A stretch of DNA of 64,000 nt from Amycolatopsis thermoflava N1165. Its GTDB lineage: Bacteria > Actinomycetota > Actinomycetes > Mycobacteriales > Pseudonocardiaceae. Shown piece by piece: positions 1-8,085 of the stretch. The first letter of the stretch is position 1; every line of letters starts with the position of its first letter. The translations under genes were made by a program, and so were the position numbers. The stretch covers positions 2,097,731-2,161,730 of the forward strand of contig NZ_KI421511.1 of assembly GCF_000473265.1 (NCBI RefSeq), in the 5' to 3' direction. Below the pieces are notes generated by a model. It did no database searches. It was given only the letters and a program-made list of their open reading frames with translations, and was not told the origin of the DNA.

Positions 1-1
1 G

Positions 2-244
2 TGGCGTCCATTGGCGGGCAATGTCCGCAGACGCGCTGAGGTAATGCCGCGCCGCCGTGGTGAGCCAGCCGACCAACATCGGCGGCGTCCGGTCGGTGTA
101 CTGCCGCCACCGTTCCAACGCCTTCTCGACGGTGAGGCCGTCGTGCTCGACGTGGTCCAGCACCCTTCCCAACGCTGTGGTAGCTCCGGCATGCCGTACA
201 ACAGGAGCCACGGACTCCACGCGCAATGCGGGCCTCACCCCCAT
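2..244 (-). CDS. Hypothetical protein, cut by window edge
   Basis: An open frame runs on the minus strand from an ATG at 244 to the window edge with no stop (81 codons visible). The translation has ordinary protein character, with a stretch reading VLDHVEHDGLTVEKALERWR followed by a Trp-rich helical part. The plus-strand frames over the same bases look low-complexity and arginine-rich, as shadows do. No family was recognised. It is divergent from the caspase-helicase gene, so the 185 bp at 245-429 should carry promoters for both. No clear Shine-Dalgarno precedes the ATG, so the start is uncertain. Confidence 0.45.
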   Translation of the reverse strand, partial: MGVRPALRVESVAPVVRHAGATTALGRVLDHVEHDGLTVEKALERWRQYTDRTPPMLVGWLTTAARHYLSASADIARQWTP

Positions 245-429
245 CGCACGGCGCTGAGGACACCCCTGCCCAGCCTGCCGCACATCGTGAGGACGAAGTC
301 GCCACAAGTGTGCATCGCCAGCTACTCCGGCCGGCGCTTTCCACGCAACCATTCAGGAAGTTTCCTCAAACTGGGAGAGCGGGACAACGGGATTTCTCTG
401 CCGCTTGGACTGGACTATCGTGTCGTTCC

Positions 430-3400
430 GTGGAGTACGAGCAAAAATTTCATGGCCTCTTCGTCGGTATCGACAACTATGAGTCGCCTGCGTTCGGTCA
501 GCTGAAGTACGCGAAAAAGGACGCACTCGCCCTGCACGCCCTCTTCTCGGACACCTTCAAGTCGAAGGCCACCGTAATACTCGACGCGGCAGCAACCAAG
601 GACAGATTGACGACAGAAATCGGACACTTACGTGCGTCGAGCACGGAGCAGGACATCGTGGTGGTCACCTACTCCGGGCACGGTACGCACGACGGCTTCC
701 TCGCCACCCGGGACGCCGAGCCGAACCGCCTTGCGGAGACCGCACTCAGCCTCGATCAGCTGTTCGACTTGGCGCGTGAGATCAAGGCGGAAGCGGTCGT
801 GCTCGTGTTGGACTGCTGTTTCTCCGGCCGGGCAGGAGCCAAGGTTCTGCGCGAGCCCAATCGCCGAGATGCTGTACACGGTCCAAGAAGGGCGCTGGAG
901 TCGGTCGCCGACGACGGCATGCTCGTCATTGCCGCAGCCGGAGATGACCAAGAGGCTCGGGAGAGCGGCGAGTTCCGGCACGGTCTCCTCACCCAATACC
1001 TGTTGGAGGGTCTGCGCGGCCATCCGGCGGTCCGCGACGGTGACCGCGTCCCCCTGTGGAAACTGGCTGACCACGTCTCGAGCCGGCTCCGCTCGCATCC
1101 GCCCATCCATGGTGCGGCGCACCAGAACCCCGTGGTCAGCGGACGGATGATGCACGTCTCGTTGCCGATCCTTGTCCCTGGAGCGAACTTCAAGGCGATC
1201 GGTGAGGACGCCGCTCCCCGGCGCGCCACCCCGGCCTTTTCCTCACTCTCCGGGATGGGCGTGCCCGACCAGGCAATCAACGCATGGGAACAACGCTATC
1301 CGCGCCTGAACGAGTTGCAGCTCCGTGCGATCAACGACGGACGGATTCTTCACGGTGGCAACGTGCTGGTCAGCGCGCCGACCTCGGCCGGCAAGACGCT
1401 GGTCGGCGAGCTCGCCGCACTTCGTGCCGTTGCGGACGGCGGTCGCGCGGTCTTCCTGCTCTCCACTCGCGCCTTGGTGAACGAGCAGTACGACCGTTTC
1501 CAGGACACCTACTCAGCCGCGGGTGTTCGCGTCATTCGGGTCACCGGCGAACTGCGGGATCAGACGAGGGCGTTCGTCATGGGCGACTTCGATGTCGCAA
1601 TCCTGACCTACGAGAAGTTCAGCGCTATGCTTTCGGGCCGCCCGAAGCTGCTGTCGATGACCAATGTGCTCGTCATCGACGAGATCCAGACATTGACGCT
1701 GCCCGACCGCGGCCCAGGCTTGGAACTGCTGCTCACGTGGGTCAGGCTCCGGCGCCGGACAGGGCCGGTCCCTCAGATCATCGGTCTGTCCGCCGTGCTC
1801 GGCGAGGCCGAGGAACTAGCCGAATGGCTCGGCGCACAGCTGGTGTCCAGCACCCACCGCGACGTCCCGCTGTTGGAGGGCGTTGTCACCGAGGATGGCA
1901 CATACCGCCACCTCGACGAGAACCGCCACGAACAGATTGCGCAGCTCGCTCCGGCAGGTGAGGAGGACACTCTGCTGTCCCGCGTCGTGCGCGCACTGGA
2001 TGAGGCCGGTGACCAGGTCATCGTGTTCACGGCAACGCGTGGTGAGGCCATCCGGTTCGCCGGGACGCTCGCGAGCCAACTCGGCCGCCCGGCTGCCGCC
2101 GCAACCATCGCAGCGCTCAGCGGACGAGGTCATGGCCGGTTGGTCGAGGAGCTCCTGCGATGTCTGCAAGGCGGAGTCGCCTTTCACATCTCGGACCTCG
2201 GGGAAGATGCCAGGCTCGCGGTCGAGCGGGCTTTTCGCTATCACGAAAGCGAAATCCGCGTCATCGTCGCGACCACCACGCTGTCACAAGGGCTGAACCT
2301 CGCCGCCGATGCTGTCGTGATCCACCGCCTCCGCCACCCAGGCGAACCTGAGCGGCCGTACACCGTGGCGGAGTACCGAAACATGGCCGGGCGGGCAGGC
2401 CGTACCGGCATCGCCCGCAAGGGCCGGTCGGTCCTGATCGCATACGGCTCCGTCGACGCGGAACAGAAGTGGAGCAGCTACATCACTGCGGCTCCAGAGC
2501 CGGTGCGGTCCCGGTTACCTGGGCATGACCTCCGTTCGTTGATCCTCTTCTCCTTTGCCGGCCCGGCCTCGGACCTGAGCACCGTGACGGCTGCCCATGT
2601 GAACGCGTTCCTGACGTGGACGTTCGCTGCGCACCTGAACGTTGTCGGGCTCTCCGTCCACACCTTCTCCTCGAGCCAGGTCTCCAACGCGATGACCGAC
2701 CTCGTCAACGAAGGACTGATCAGGTCAGCCGAAGGCGGTTACGTGCTCACGGCCCTGGGCAAGGTCGCCCTACGTAGCGGCCTCAGCGTCGACTCGGTCA
2801 TCGTCGTCGCCCTGGCACTGCGTGCGGTGGGGGCCACCCAGCTGAACAGGATGACCCTGATCGCCGCAGCACAGCTCACCGAAGAGCTCCTGGACATGCG
2901 TTTCTCGCTGCCGGCCGGTCACTGGCGCAAGGAGTGGCAGGCCCTGCAGCAGAAATTGCGGTTCCAGAACATCGCCGAGCCCATGCTGGACCGGCTTCTC
3001 GGCGACTATGAACCGCAAAGCGCCGGAGCGGCACGGGCCCGGCGAAGCCTCGCCTGCCTGCGCTGGAGCCATGGCGTGGCACTTCCGATGATCGAACGCG
3101 AGCTTGTCGAGCACCAATTCGTCGCGGTGACCAGCACCGGTCCCGTCGAACAGGCCGCTCGGCGGACGAGCAACGTCATCGAGGCGGTGATCGATATCGC
3201 GATGGTCGTCCATCGGGGCGCCGACCTCGGCACCTTACCCGAAATCCTTCCAGCTCAACTCGAGCTCGGTGTCCCCGCCGGCCTGGTGCCCGTCCTGCGG
3301 CACATGCCCCGGCGTCTCGACCGGGAAGCCTGCCTCGATCTTGCGCGGGACGGCTTCGATACCGCGAACGCGATACTCGGCGCGGGCGAACGCGACCTGC

Positions 3401-3510
3401 TCGCTCACGTCGGCGATCCCGACCTCGTCAATGCACTGTTCGCCGCTGCCGAGAAAGCGAACCAGAACGACATGGACGAGCCATTCGAGTTCCCGCCTCC
3501 TGTCGACTGA
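430..3510 (+). CDS. Caspase-like peptidase fused to Ski2-like DEAD/DEAH helicase
   Basis: Two modules are visible in one 1026-aa protein. Residues about 5-240 are a caspase/metacaspase (peptidase C14) domain: the sequence opens with a FVGIDNY-like strand, has His84 in YSGHGTHDG and Cys130 in LDCCFSG, the expected catalytic dyad. Residues about 270-800 are an SF2 helicase with Walker A SAPTSAGKT (Lys322), a DEIQ box at 417-420, an SAT-like SAV motif and MAGRAGRTG near motif VI, the Ski2/Brr2 pattern. The C-terminal 230 residues are helical and unassigned. The start is the GTG at 430, immediately before the caspase fold; the open frame extends further upstream but reads as non-coding. No good Shine-Dalgarno is visible. 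The gene is convergent with the TIR gene (34-bp gap). By analogy with other prokaryotic caspase proteins, the helicase probably senses nucleic acid and gates proteolysis; that is inference. Confidence 0.88.
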   Translation: MEYEQKFHGLFVGIDNYESPAFGQLKYAKKDALALHALFSDTFKSKATVILDAAATKDRLTTEIGHLRASSTEQDIVVVTYSGHGTHDGFLATRDAEPNRLAETALSLDQLFDLAREIKAEAVVLVLDCCFSGRAGAKVLREPNRRDAVHGPRRALESVADDGMLVIAAAGDDQEARESGEFRHGLLTQYLLEGLRGHPAVRDGDRVPLWKLADHVSSRLRSHPPIHGAAHQNPVVSGRMMHVSLPILVPGANFKAIGEDAAPRRATPAFSSLSGMGVPDQAINAWEQRYPRLNELQLRAINDGRILHGGNVLVSAPTSAGKTLVGELAALRAVADGGRAVFLLSTRALVNEQYDRFQDTYSAAGVRVIRVTGELRDQTRAFVMGDFDVAILTYEKFSAMLSGRPKLLSMTNVLVIDEIQTLTLPDRGPGLELLLTWVRLRRRTGPVPQIIGLSAVLGEAEELAEWLGAQLVSSTHRDVPLLEGVVTEDGTYRHLDENRHEQIAQLAPAGEEDTLLSRVVRALDEAGDQVIVFTATRGEAIRFAGTLASQLGRPAAAATIAALSGRGHGRLVEELLRCLQGGVAFHISDLGEDARLAVERAFRYHESEIRVIVATTTLSQGLNLAADAVVIHRLRHPGEPERPYTVAEYRNMAGRAGRTGIARKGRSVLIAYGSVDAEQKWSSYITAAPEPVRSRLPGHDLRSLILFSFAGPASDLSTVTAAHVNAFLTWTFAAHLNVVGLSVHTFSSSQVSNAMTDLVNEGLIRSAEGGYVLTALGKVALRSGLSVDSVIVVALALRAVGATQLNRMTLIAAAQLTEELLDMRFSLPAGHWRKEWQALQQKLRFQNIAEPMLDRLLGDYEPQSAGAARARRSLACLRWSHGVALPMIERELVEHQFVAVTSTGPVEQAARRTSNVIEAVIDIAMVVHRGADLGTLPEILPAQLELGVPAGLVPVLRHMPRRLDREACLDLARDGFDTANAILGAGERDLLAHVGDPDLVNALFAAAEKANQNDMDEPFEFPPPVD

Positions 3511-3544
3511 ACCACGACAGCGCGGGCGCCGACAGCCGCCAGCC

Positions 3545-4465
3545 CTACGCCCGGCTACCGTGCGTCTGCTCGATAATTTCGATGACGTTCTGCCACAGCA
3601 GATCGAAGAGTTCATCGGCTGACAACAGCCGATTCGGCGTCGTGCGGCCGAAGTCGCTGAACCTGAACCGCCCTTCGCCGGTTGTCGCGTCCCACTCCAC
3701 GGCCGCCCACGCGTTGATCCCGCTGCCTGGCCGGTCGGGCCACCCGCGGGACATCGTCAGGCGGTCGCCGCCGAGCCGGTCCTCCAGCTGAACCTTCAGC
3801 CCGTAGACCCGGCGGCCCCGCGACTCGACTCGAACTTCGAGGGAGCTGTCGCCCGTGCGCACGTGACACGTGTACCCGAACCGCGCGAGCGACGATTTGG
3901 CCTGGTGGAAGCGCTCCCCAAGCGTGATCAGCCCCGATTCCAGAGTGCCGAGCGCGCTGAAGTCAGCCGGCGGCACCTTCGGCAGCGGGAGCGCGGGAAT
4001 CGGCGTCGGCGCAGGTGCTGCCGCGCCGTCGCCCGAACCTTTCACGCGCTTGGCGGCAATGTGCGCCAGTTGCTCCACCGAGTAGTCCTCCGAGCGGAGA
4101 TAGCCGATCGAGGACCGCAGTAGCTTCTCCGGGATCTCGACGTCACCCACAGTGATCGGCAGCACGTAAGGGTCGTCCCCGCGCTGGATGGCGTACGCGG
4201 TCGCGGAATAGAACTCGTCCATCGGATAGCCGCTGTTGAAGTAGTCCACGGACAGGAATGGCACGACGTACCGGGCCAGCTCACCGCCGTAGACACGCCG
4301 AAACTCCGTGATGAAGTCGCGGCCCCACATCTCTTCGGTGACATTCTCGTCGAAGAAGACTACAAGCCCCAGCGACTCGCACTCACGTGCGAACTGCCTC
4401 GCCAGCGCACGCTGCGCCCCGGCGAACGACACGGCAAGATCATATTGCTGCCCTGGGCCAAGCAC
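3545..4465 (-). CDS. TIR-domain protein with unassigned C-terminal domain
   Basis: The protein is 306 aa. Residues about 7-115 form a TIR domain: YDLAVSFAGAQRALA at 8-22, a VVFFDE strand near 35-40, and YPMDEF at 80-85, where Glu84 is the likely NADase glutamate. A Pro/Ala-rich linker at about 145-165 leads to a C-terminal domain of about 140 residues that I do not recognise; it is Trp- and Gly-containing and ends in an acidic helix. Bacterial TIR domains of this type commonly hydrolyse NAD+ or make cyclic ADP-ribose signals during abortive infection; activity here is inferred. It is co-directional with the BREX operon, 183 bp after brxHI, and faces the caspase-helicase tail to tail. It may be an effector serving either neighbour. 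Confidence 0.8.
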   Translation of the reverse strand: MLGPGQQYDLAVSFAGAQRALARQFARECESLGLVVFFDENVTEEMWGRDFITEFRRVYGGELARYVVPFLSVDYFNSGYPMDEFYSATAYAIQRGDDPYVLPITVGDVEIPEKLLRSSIGYLRSEDYSVEQLAHIAAKRVKGSGDGAAAPAPTPIPALPLPKVPPADFSALGTLESGLITLGERFHQAKSSLARFGYTCHVRTGDSSLEVRVESRGRRVYGLKVQLEDRLGGDRLTMSRGWPDRPGSGINAWAAVEWDATTGEGRFRFSDFGRTTPNRLLSADELFDLLWQNVIEIIEQTHGSRA

Positions 4466-4648
4466 CCGGTCATCTTAGATCGACTCGTGCGGCTGGCAGC
4501 ACGGACCCGTTCGCGGGAAACAGGCCGGCCGACCAGCAGAGCCGTCGAGGACCAAGCGCCGGGTAGATGCCGCATGCCCTGGCGGTCCACTTATCTTGTG
4601 TGCCGTCGCGATTCTTCTGGCGCACATTGGATGAGAAGGGCTTGGTCT

Positions 4649-6763
4649 TCACACCTGAGAACCGATCGCAAACCGAGCGGGTTCCTTGAGCACCTTCGCC
4701 GCCGCATCCAAGTCCGCGAGCCGCGCCGCCAACGTGGCCACGGCGAGCCGGCGCGGCAAGGCTTCGCTGAACTTCAGCCCGGCCAGTGCCCGCTCGTCGA
4801 CATCTGGCAAGCACAATCGTTCGGCTGCGTCAGCGGTGGCAGCCTGCCAAATCTCCCTGGTGAGATCGGACCGGAGGCGGACGGAAACGTCGTCGAACCG
4901 TTGCTTTTCGTCGACCAGCTCCCCCAGTGTTGCCGCGAGGGTCGCGTTGGCGCGGAATCCCGCCCACGTCCACCACCGCACGTCGAGGCCTTGGCGGCTG
5001 ATCACCGTGCCACCTGGGTGCACGACGTCGAGCCGCCTCTCACGCAGCTCCGCCATCACCCGCGCCGCCCGCTGGGTCAACTTCACCGGCGGATCCTCTC
5101 CCAGCAGGACATCGCGCGCGGCACGGGACAGGTCGAACCCCACACCGCCGATGCCGGGTGTCATCCAGCGCGCACGACCTCCCGCCTCGGCGGGCTCCAC
5201 GAAACAACGGCGGCGCTTCCAGTCGGTCCAGGTCACCTTCCAGCTGCGGCCACCCAGCAGCAGAAGGCGGGGACCGTCGACCTTTTCGGTGAGCAACGCC
5301 GGGTCCGTCCGGCCGATCTCGCGGCGCCCTTCGAACACGGTGAACTGCGGTGGAGCGGTGAATACCGCGGTCATGCCCATGAAGTGCTGCCTGCCGAACC
5401 GGCGCTCAGCCTCCAGGCCGATGAACAACAGCTCACCGTCCTGGTCGACGAAGCCCTGAGCGAGGAGGTGCCGCTTGATCGGCTCGGCACTGCGGTCGAA
5501 CGGAGCGAGTCCGTTCCACGCCTCGCTCCACAGCCTGCTGCCGACCGAGGGCTCCTGCAGGCACAACGCGAGGATCTGCTGCGCAACGATGTGACGCGGT
5601 TCGGGCGGCGCGTGCACCGGCTCGACGAACCCGCGGCTCCACAGCAAGACCAGTGCGTATGCCCACAGCAGGGAATCCTTGTTCAGGGCGAGGAAGAGAC
5701 AGTTCCTCGAGCTCCCCGATCGGCGACCGGTGCGGCCTAGCCGCTGCAGGAAGGACGCCACTGTGGACGGTGCGTTGATCTGGATGACCCGGTCGAGATC
5801 ACCGACGTCGATGCCGAGTTCCAAGGTGGATGTCGACACGATGACGCAGTCCCGCGCTTCGGCGAACGCCTGCTCGGCTTGTCTGCGTTCGTCCAATGAC
5901 AAGGATGCGTGCGACAGGTACGTCGTCACGCCGCGCTCCCGCAAAGCAGCACCGATCTCCTCGACCAGCTGCCGGGAATCGCAGAACACCAGCCGTTTCT
6001 CGCCCCGGTGCAAGGCCGCGATCACCGTCGCCGCGTTGTGCACCGACCCGACGTAGTCGATCTCGAGCTCGCCGGGCGGAATCGCCCCGAGGGCCGGCTT
6101 GACGTCGGGGGCGACCACCCTGCCCTCACGCGTTCCGTGACTCGCCCCCTGGAGCCAGGTCACCAGCTCCCGCGGGTTGCCCACGGTCGCTGACAGCCCG
6201 ATCCGCTGGATGGGCGAGCCGGTGATCCGCGTGAGACGTTCGAGCACGGCGAGCAGGTGCCACCCCCGGTCGTCACCGGCGAACGCGTGCACCTCGTCGA
6301 CCACGATCGCGCGCACACCGGCGAAGAACCGCGCGTGGTCGACGTTGACGCTGACCAGCATCGCTTCCAGCGACTCCGGCGTGGTGAGCAGCAGGTCGGG
6401 TGGGTCGCGCAGCACCGCCCGGCGAGCGCCGGCCGTGACGTCCCCGTGCCAGATCGCCACGCGCCGGCCGAGCCACGCGGCGTAGGTCTCCAGCCGCGGC
6501 AGCAGGTTGTTCAGCAACGCTTTGAGCGGGCACACGTACAACACCGACAGCCCAGTCCAACGGTGCTCTTCCATCGCGCTCAGCAACGGAAAGCACGCCG
6601 CTTCGGTCTTGCCGCCCGCGGTCGGGGCCAGCAGCACCGCGTCGTGCCCCTCGAGGACCGGCTCGATGGCCTGCTCCTGCAGCGGTCGCAGCGAGCGCCA
6701 GCCCAGGGTGTTGACGATGTGGTGCACCAGCGCGGGATGCAGCCGCGCCAGGGCCTGCGTCAC
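4649..6763 (-). CDS. brxHI: BREX type 2 DEAD/DEAH helicase BrxHI
   Basis: This 704-aa SF2 helicase has Walker A APTAGGKT at 46-53, DEVH at 156-159, a GLSATVG motif III and a QRLGRTGR motif VI, a layout like the Lhr-type helicases. It is the last gene of the six-gene BREX-2 operon; its ATG overlaps the brxD stop by 4 bp, implying translational coupling. In type 2 BREX loci brxHI and brxD sit downstream of pglZ, as here. Its biochemical step in phage exclusion is not established; DNA unwinding or remodelling at sites checked by PglX is the usual supposition. Length is normal and the motifs are intact. Confidence 0.88.
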   Translation of the reverse strand: MTQALARLHPALVHHIVNTLGWRSLRPLQEQAIEPVLEGHDAVLLAPTAGGKTEAACFPLLSAMEEHRWTGLSVLYVCPLKALLNNLLPRLETYAAWLGRRVAIWHGDVTAGARRAVLRDPPDLLLTTPESLEAMLVSVNVDHARFFAGVRAIVVDEVHAFAGDDRGWHLLAVLERLTRITGSPIQRIGLSATVGNPRELVTWLQGASHGTREGRVVAPDVKPALGAIPPGELEIDYVGSVHNAATVIAALHRGEKRLVFCDSRQLVEEIGAALRERGVTTYLSHASLSLDERRQAEQAFAEARDCVIVSTSTLELGIDVGDLDRVIQINAPSTVASFLQRLGRTGRRSGSSRNCLFLALNKDSLLWAYALVLLWSRGFVEPVHAPPEPRHIVAQQILALCLQEPSVGSRLWSEAWNGLAPFDRSAEPIKRHLLAQGFVDQDGELLFIGLEAERRFGRQHFMGMTAVFTAPPQFTVFEGRREIGRTDPALLTEKVDGPRLLLLGGRSWKVTWTDWKRRRCFVEPAEAGGRARWMTPGIGGVGFDLSRAARDVLLGEDPPVKLTQRAARVMAELRERRLDVVHPGGTVISRQGLDVRWWTWAGFRANATLAATLGELVDEKQRFDDVSVRLRSDLTREIWQAATADAAERLCLPDVDERALAGLKFSEALPRRLAVATLAARLADLDAAAKVLKEPARFAIGSQV

Positions 6764-8085
6764 GGGATGTCCAGCTCGACGTCGTCGGCGCTCGCGGCGG
6801 CGTTGCGCTCGGACTCGGTCAGCTCCGTCCCCGACACGGTCAAGGCGTAGTGCGCCCGAGGATCGAAGTCCTCGAACTCGTCGACGCGGTCCAGCACGTC
6901 CGCCACCAGCTTGCGCAGGTACAGTCGTGGCGCGACACCCACCTTGCCGCCGAGCTGCCCGGTCAGCGCCGAGGCCAAGTCCCGCAGGTAGCCGTCGTCG
7001 ACCACGGCCCCGATGCGCTCGGGGTGGCGTGCCACGCTCGCGTGCAGGTCTCGCGCCCGTTGCCCCAGCTCGACGAGCCGGTCGAGATCGAAGCCGAGAA
7101 GACGCAGCTGCACGGCGCGCGGCGAGTCGAACCGGGCGTCGGTGCCGAAGTCGGTGGCAAGTCGTTGGGCCAGTGGCGGTAGCCGCTGCACACCCTGCTG
7201 CCCGTCGAAGAACGCCGGAGTCCCCGTCATCACGAGGAAGAGTCCAGGGAAGCGGCCGGCGTCGATCTCGTCGAGCAGCTGCCGAAGCGCGTTGAGGCCC
7301 TTTTCGCGCACATCGCCGCGCACCCGCTGCAGCGTCTCGGTCTCGTCCAGCACGATGAGCAACCCGGGGTGGCCGCAGTCGCGCAGCACGGTAAGCAGCC
7401 CTTGCAGGAATCCGAGCGCGCCGAAGTGGTCGAGGTCGCCTCGCACCCCGGCCGCCCGGCGGGCCGAGGCCGCCACCGACTTCTGCCCGCCGAGCCAGGC
7501 GATGAGCGCCTCGGCGGTGGCGTGGTCGCCGGCTGTCACGGCGTGCTGGTAACCGCGCAGGGCGGCGGCGAATGCGGGAGTCGTGCGCGCCACATCGGCG
7601 AGGCGCTGCTCCATCAGCCGCTCCACCTCGGCCGAAAGCACCTTCTCGTCGTCCTCGGCGACCTCGCCGGTCTCCATGACCTGCTCTTCGAGGGTGTAGA
7701 GCCAGGAGTCGACGACCGCGCGCAGCGCGCTGGGCTGATGGGTGGCTGTGGTCAGCCGCTCGGTGAGGCGCCGGTAGACCGTCTCCAGCCGGTGCAGCGG
7801 CGTCTCGGTCTCCGAAATCTGGATCTCTGCGGTCGCCAGACCACGTCTTTTCGCACGCTCAGCCAGCCATCTGGTGAAGAAGGTCTTCCCCGAGCCGTAC
7901 TCACCGCGCACGGCGTGGAACGCGGCCCCGCCGCGGGCCACGGTGTCCAGGTCCTCGTCCATGGCGGCGGCGAAGCGGTCCAGACCGACAGCGAGCAGGT
8001 CGAGGCCCGAGCGCGGCACCGTGCCGCGCCGCAGGGCGTCGACCGCCTCGCGCCGGCGCACCTCACTCGCCTGACCGGTCGTCAC
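6760..8085 (-). CDS. brxD: BREX ATP-binding protein BrxD
   Basis: This 441-aa protein is an AAA/P-loop ATPase of the BREX ATP-binding (DUF2791) family. Walker A is GEYGSGKT at 60-67 and a Walker-B-like hydrophobic strand ending LIVLDETE lies near residue 250. The N-terminal segment, with an RRxAVDALR helix followed by a regulator-like GLDRF stretch, is typical of BrxC/BrxD-like ATPases. It overlaps pglZ by 4 bp upstream and brxHI by 4 bp downstream. It is expected to act in the cytoplasm as a DNA-associated ATPase in the BREX complex; its partner is not shown by sequence. Confidence 0.87.
   Translation of the reverse strand: MTTGQASEVRRREAVDALRRGTVPRSGLDLLAVGLDRFAAAMDEDLDTVARGGAAFHAVRGEYGSGKTFFTRWLAERAKRRGLATAEIQISETETPLHRLETVYRRLTERLTTATHQPSALRAVVDSWLYTLEEQVMETGEVAEDDEKVLSAEVERLMEQRLADVARTTPAFAAALRGYQHAVTAGDHATAEALIAWLGGQKSVAASARRAAGVRGDLDHFGALGFLQGLLTVLRDCGHPGLLIVLDETETLQRVRGDVREKGLNALRQLLDEIDAGRFPGLFLVMTGTPAFFDGQQGVQRLPPLAQRLATDFGTDARFDSPRAVQLRLLGFDLDRLVELGQRARDLHASVARHPERIGAVVDDGYLRDLASALTGQLGGKVGVAPRLYLRKLVADVLDRVDEFEDFDPRAHYALTVSGTELTESERNAAASADDVELDIP

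Noticed and set aside
226..429. Upstream extension of the caspase-helicase
   Set aside because: The caspase fold begins directly after GTG 430 and the extension has no protein-like character; it also overlaps the divergent promoter.
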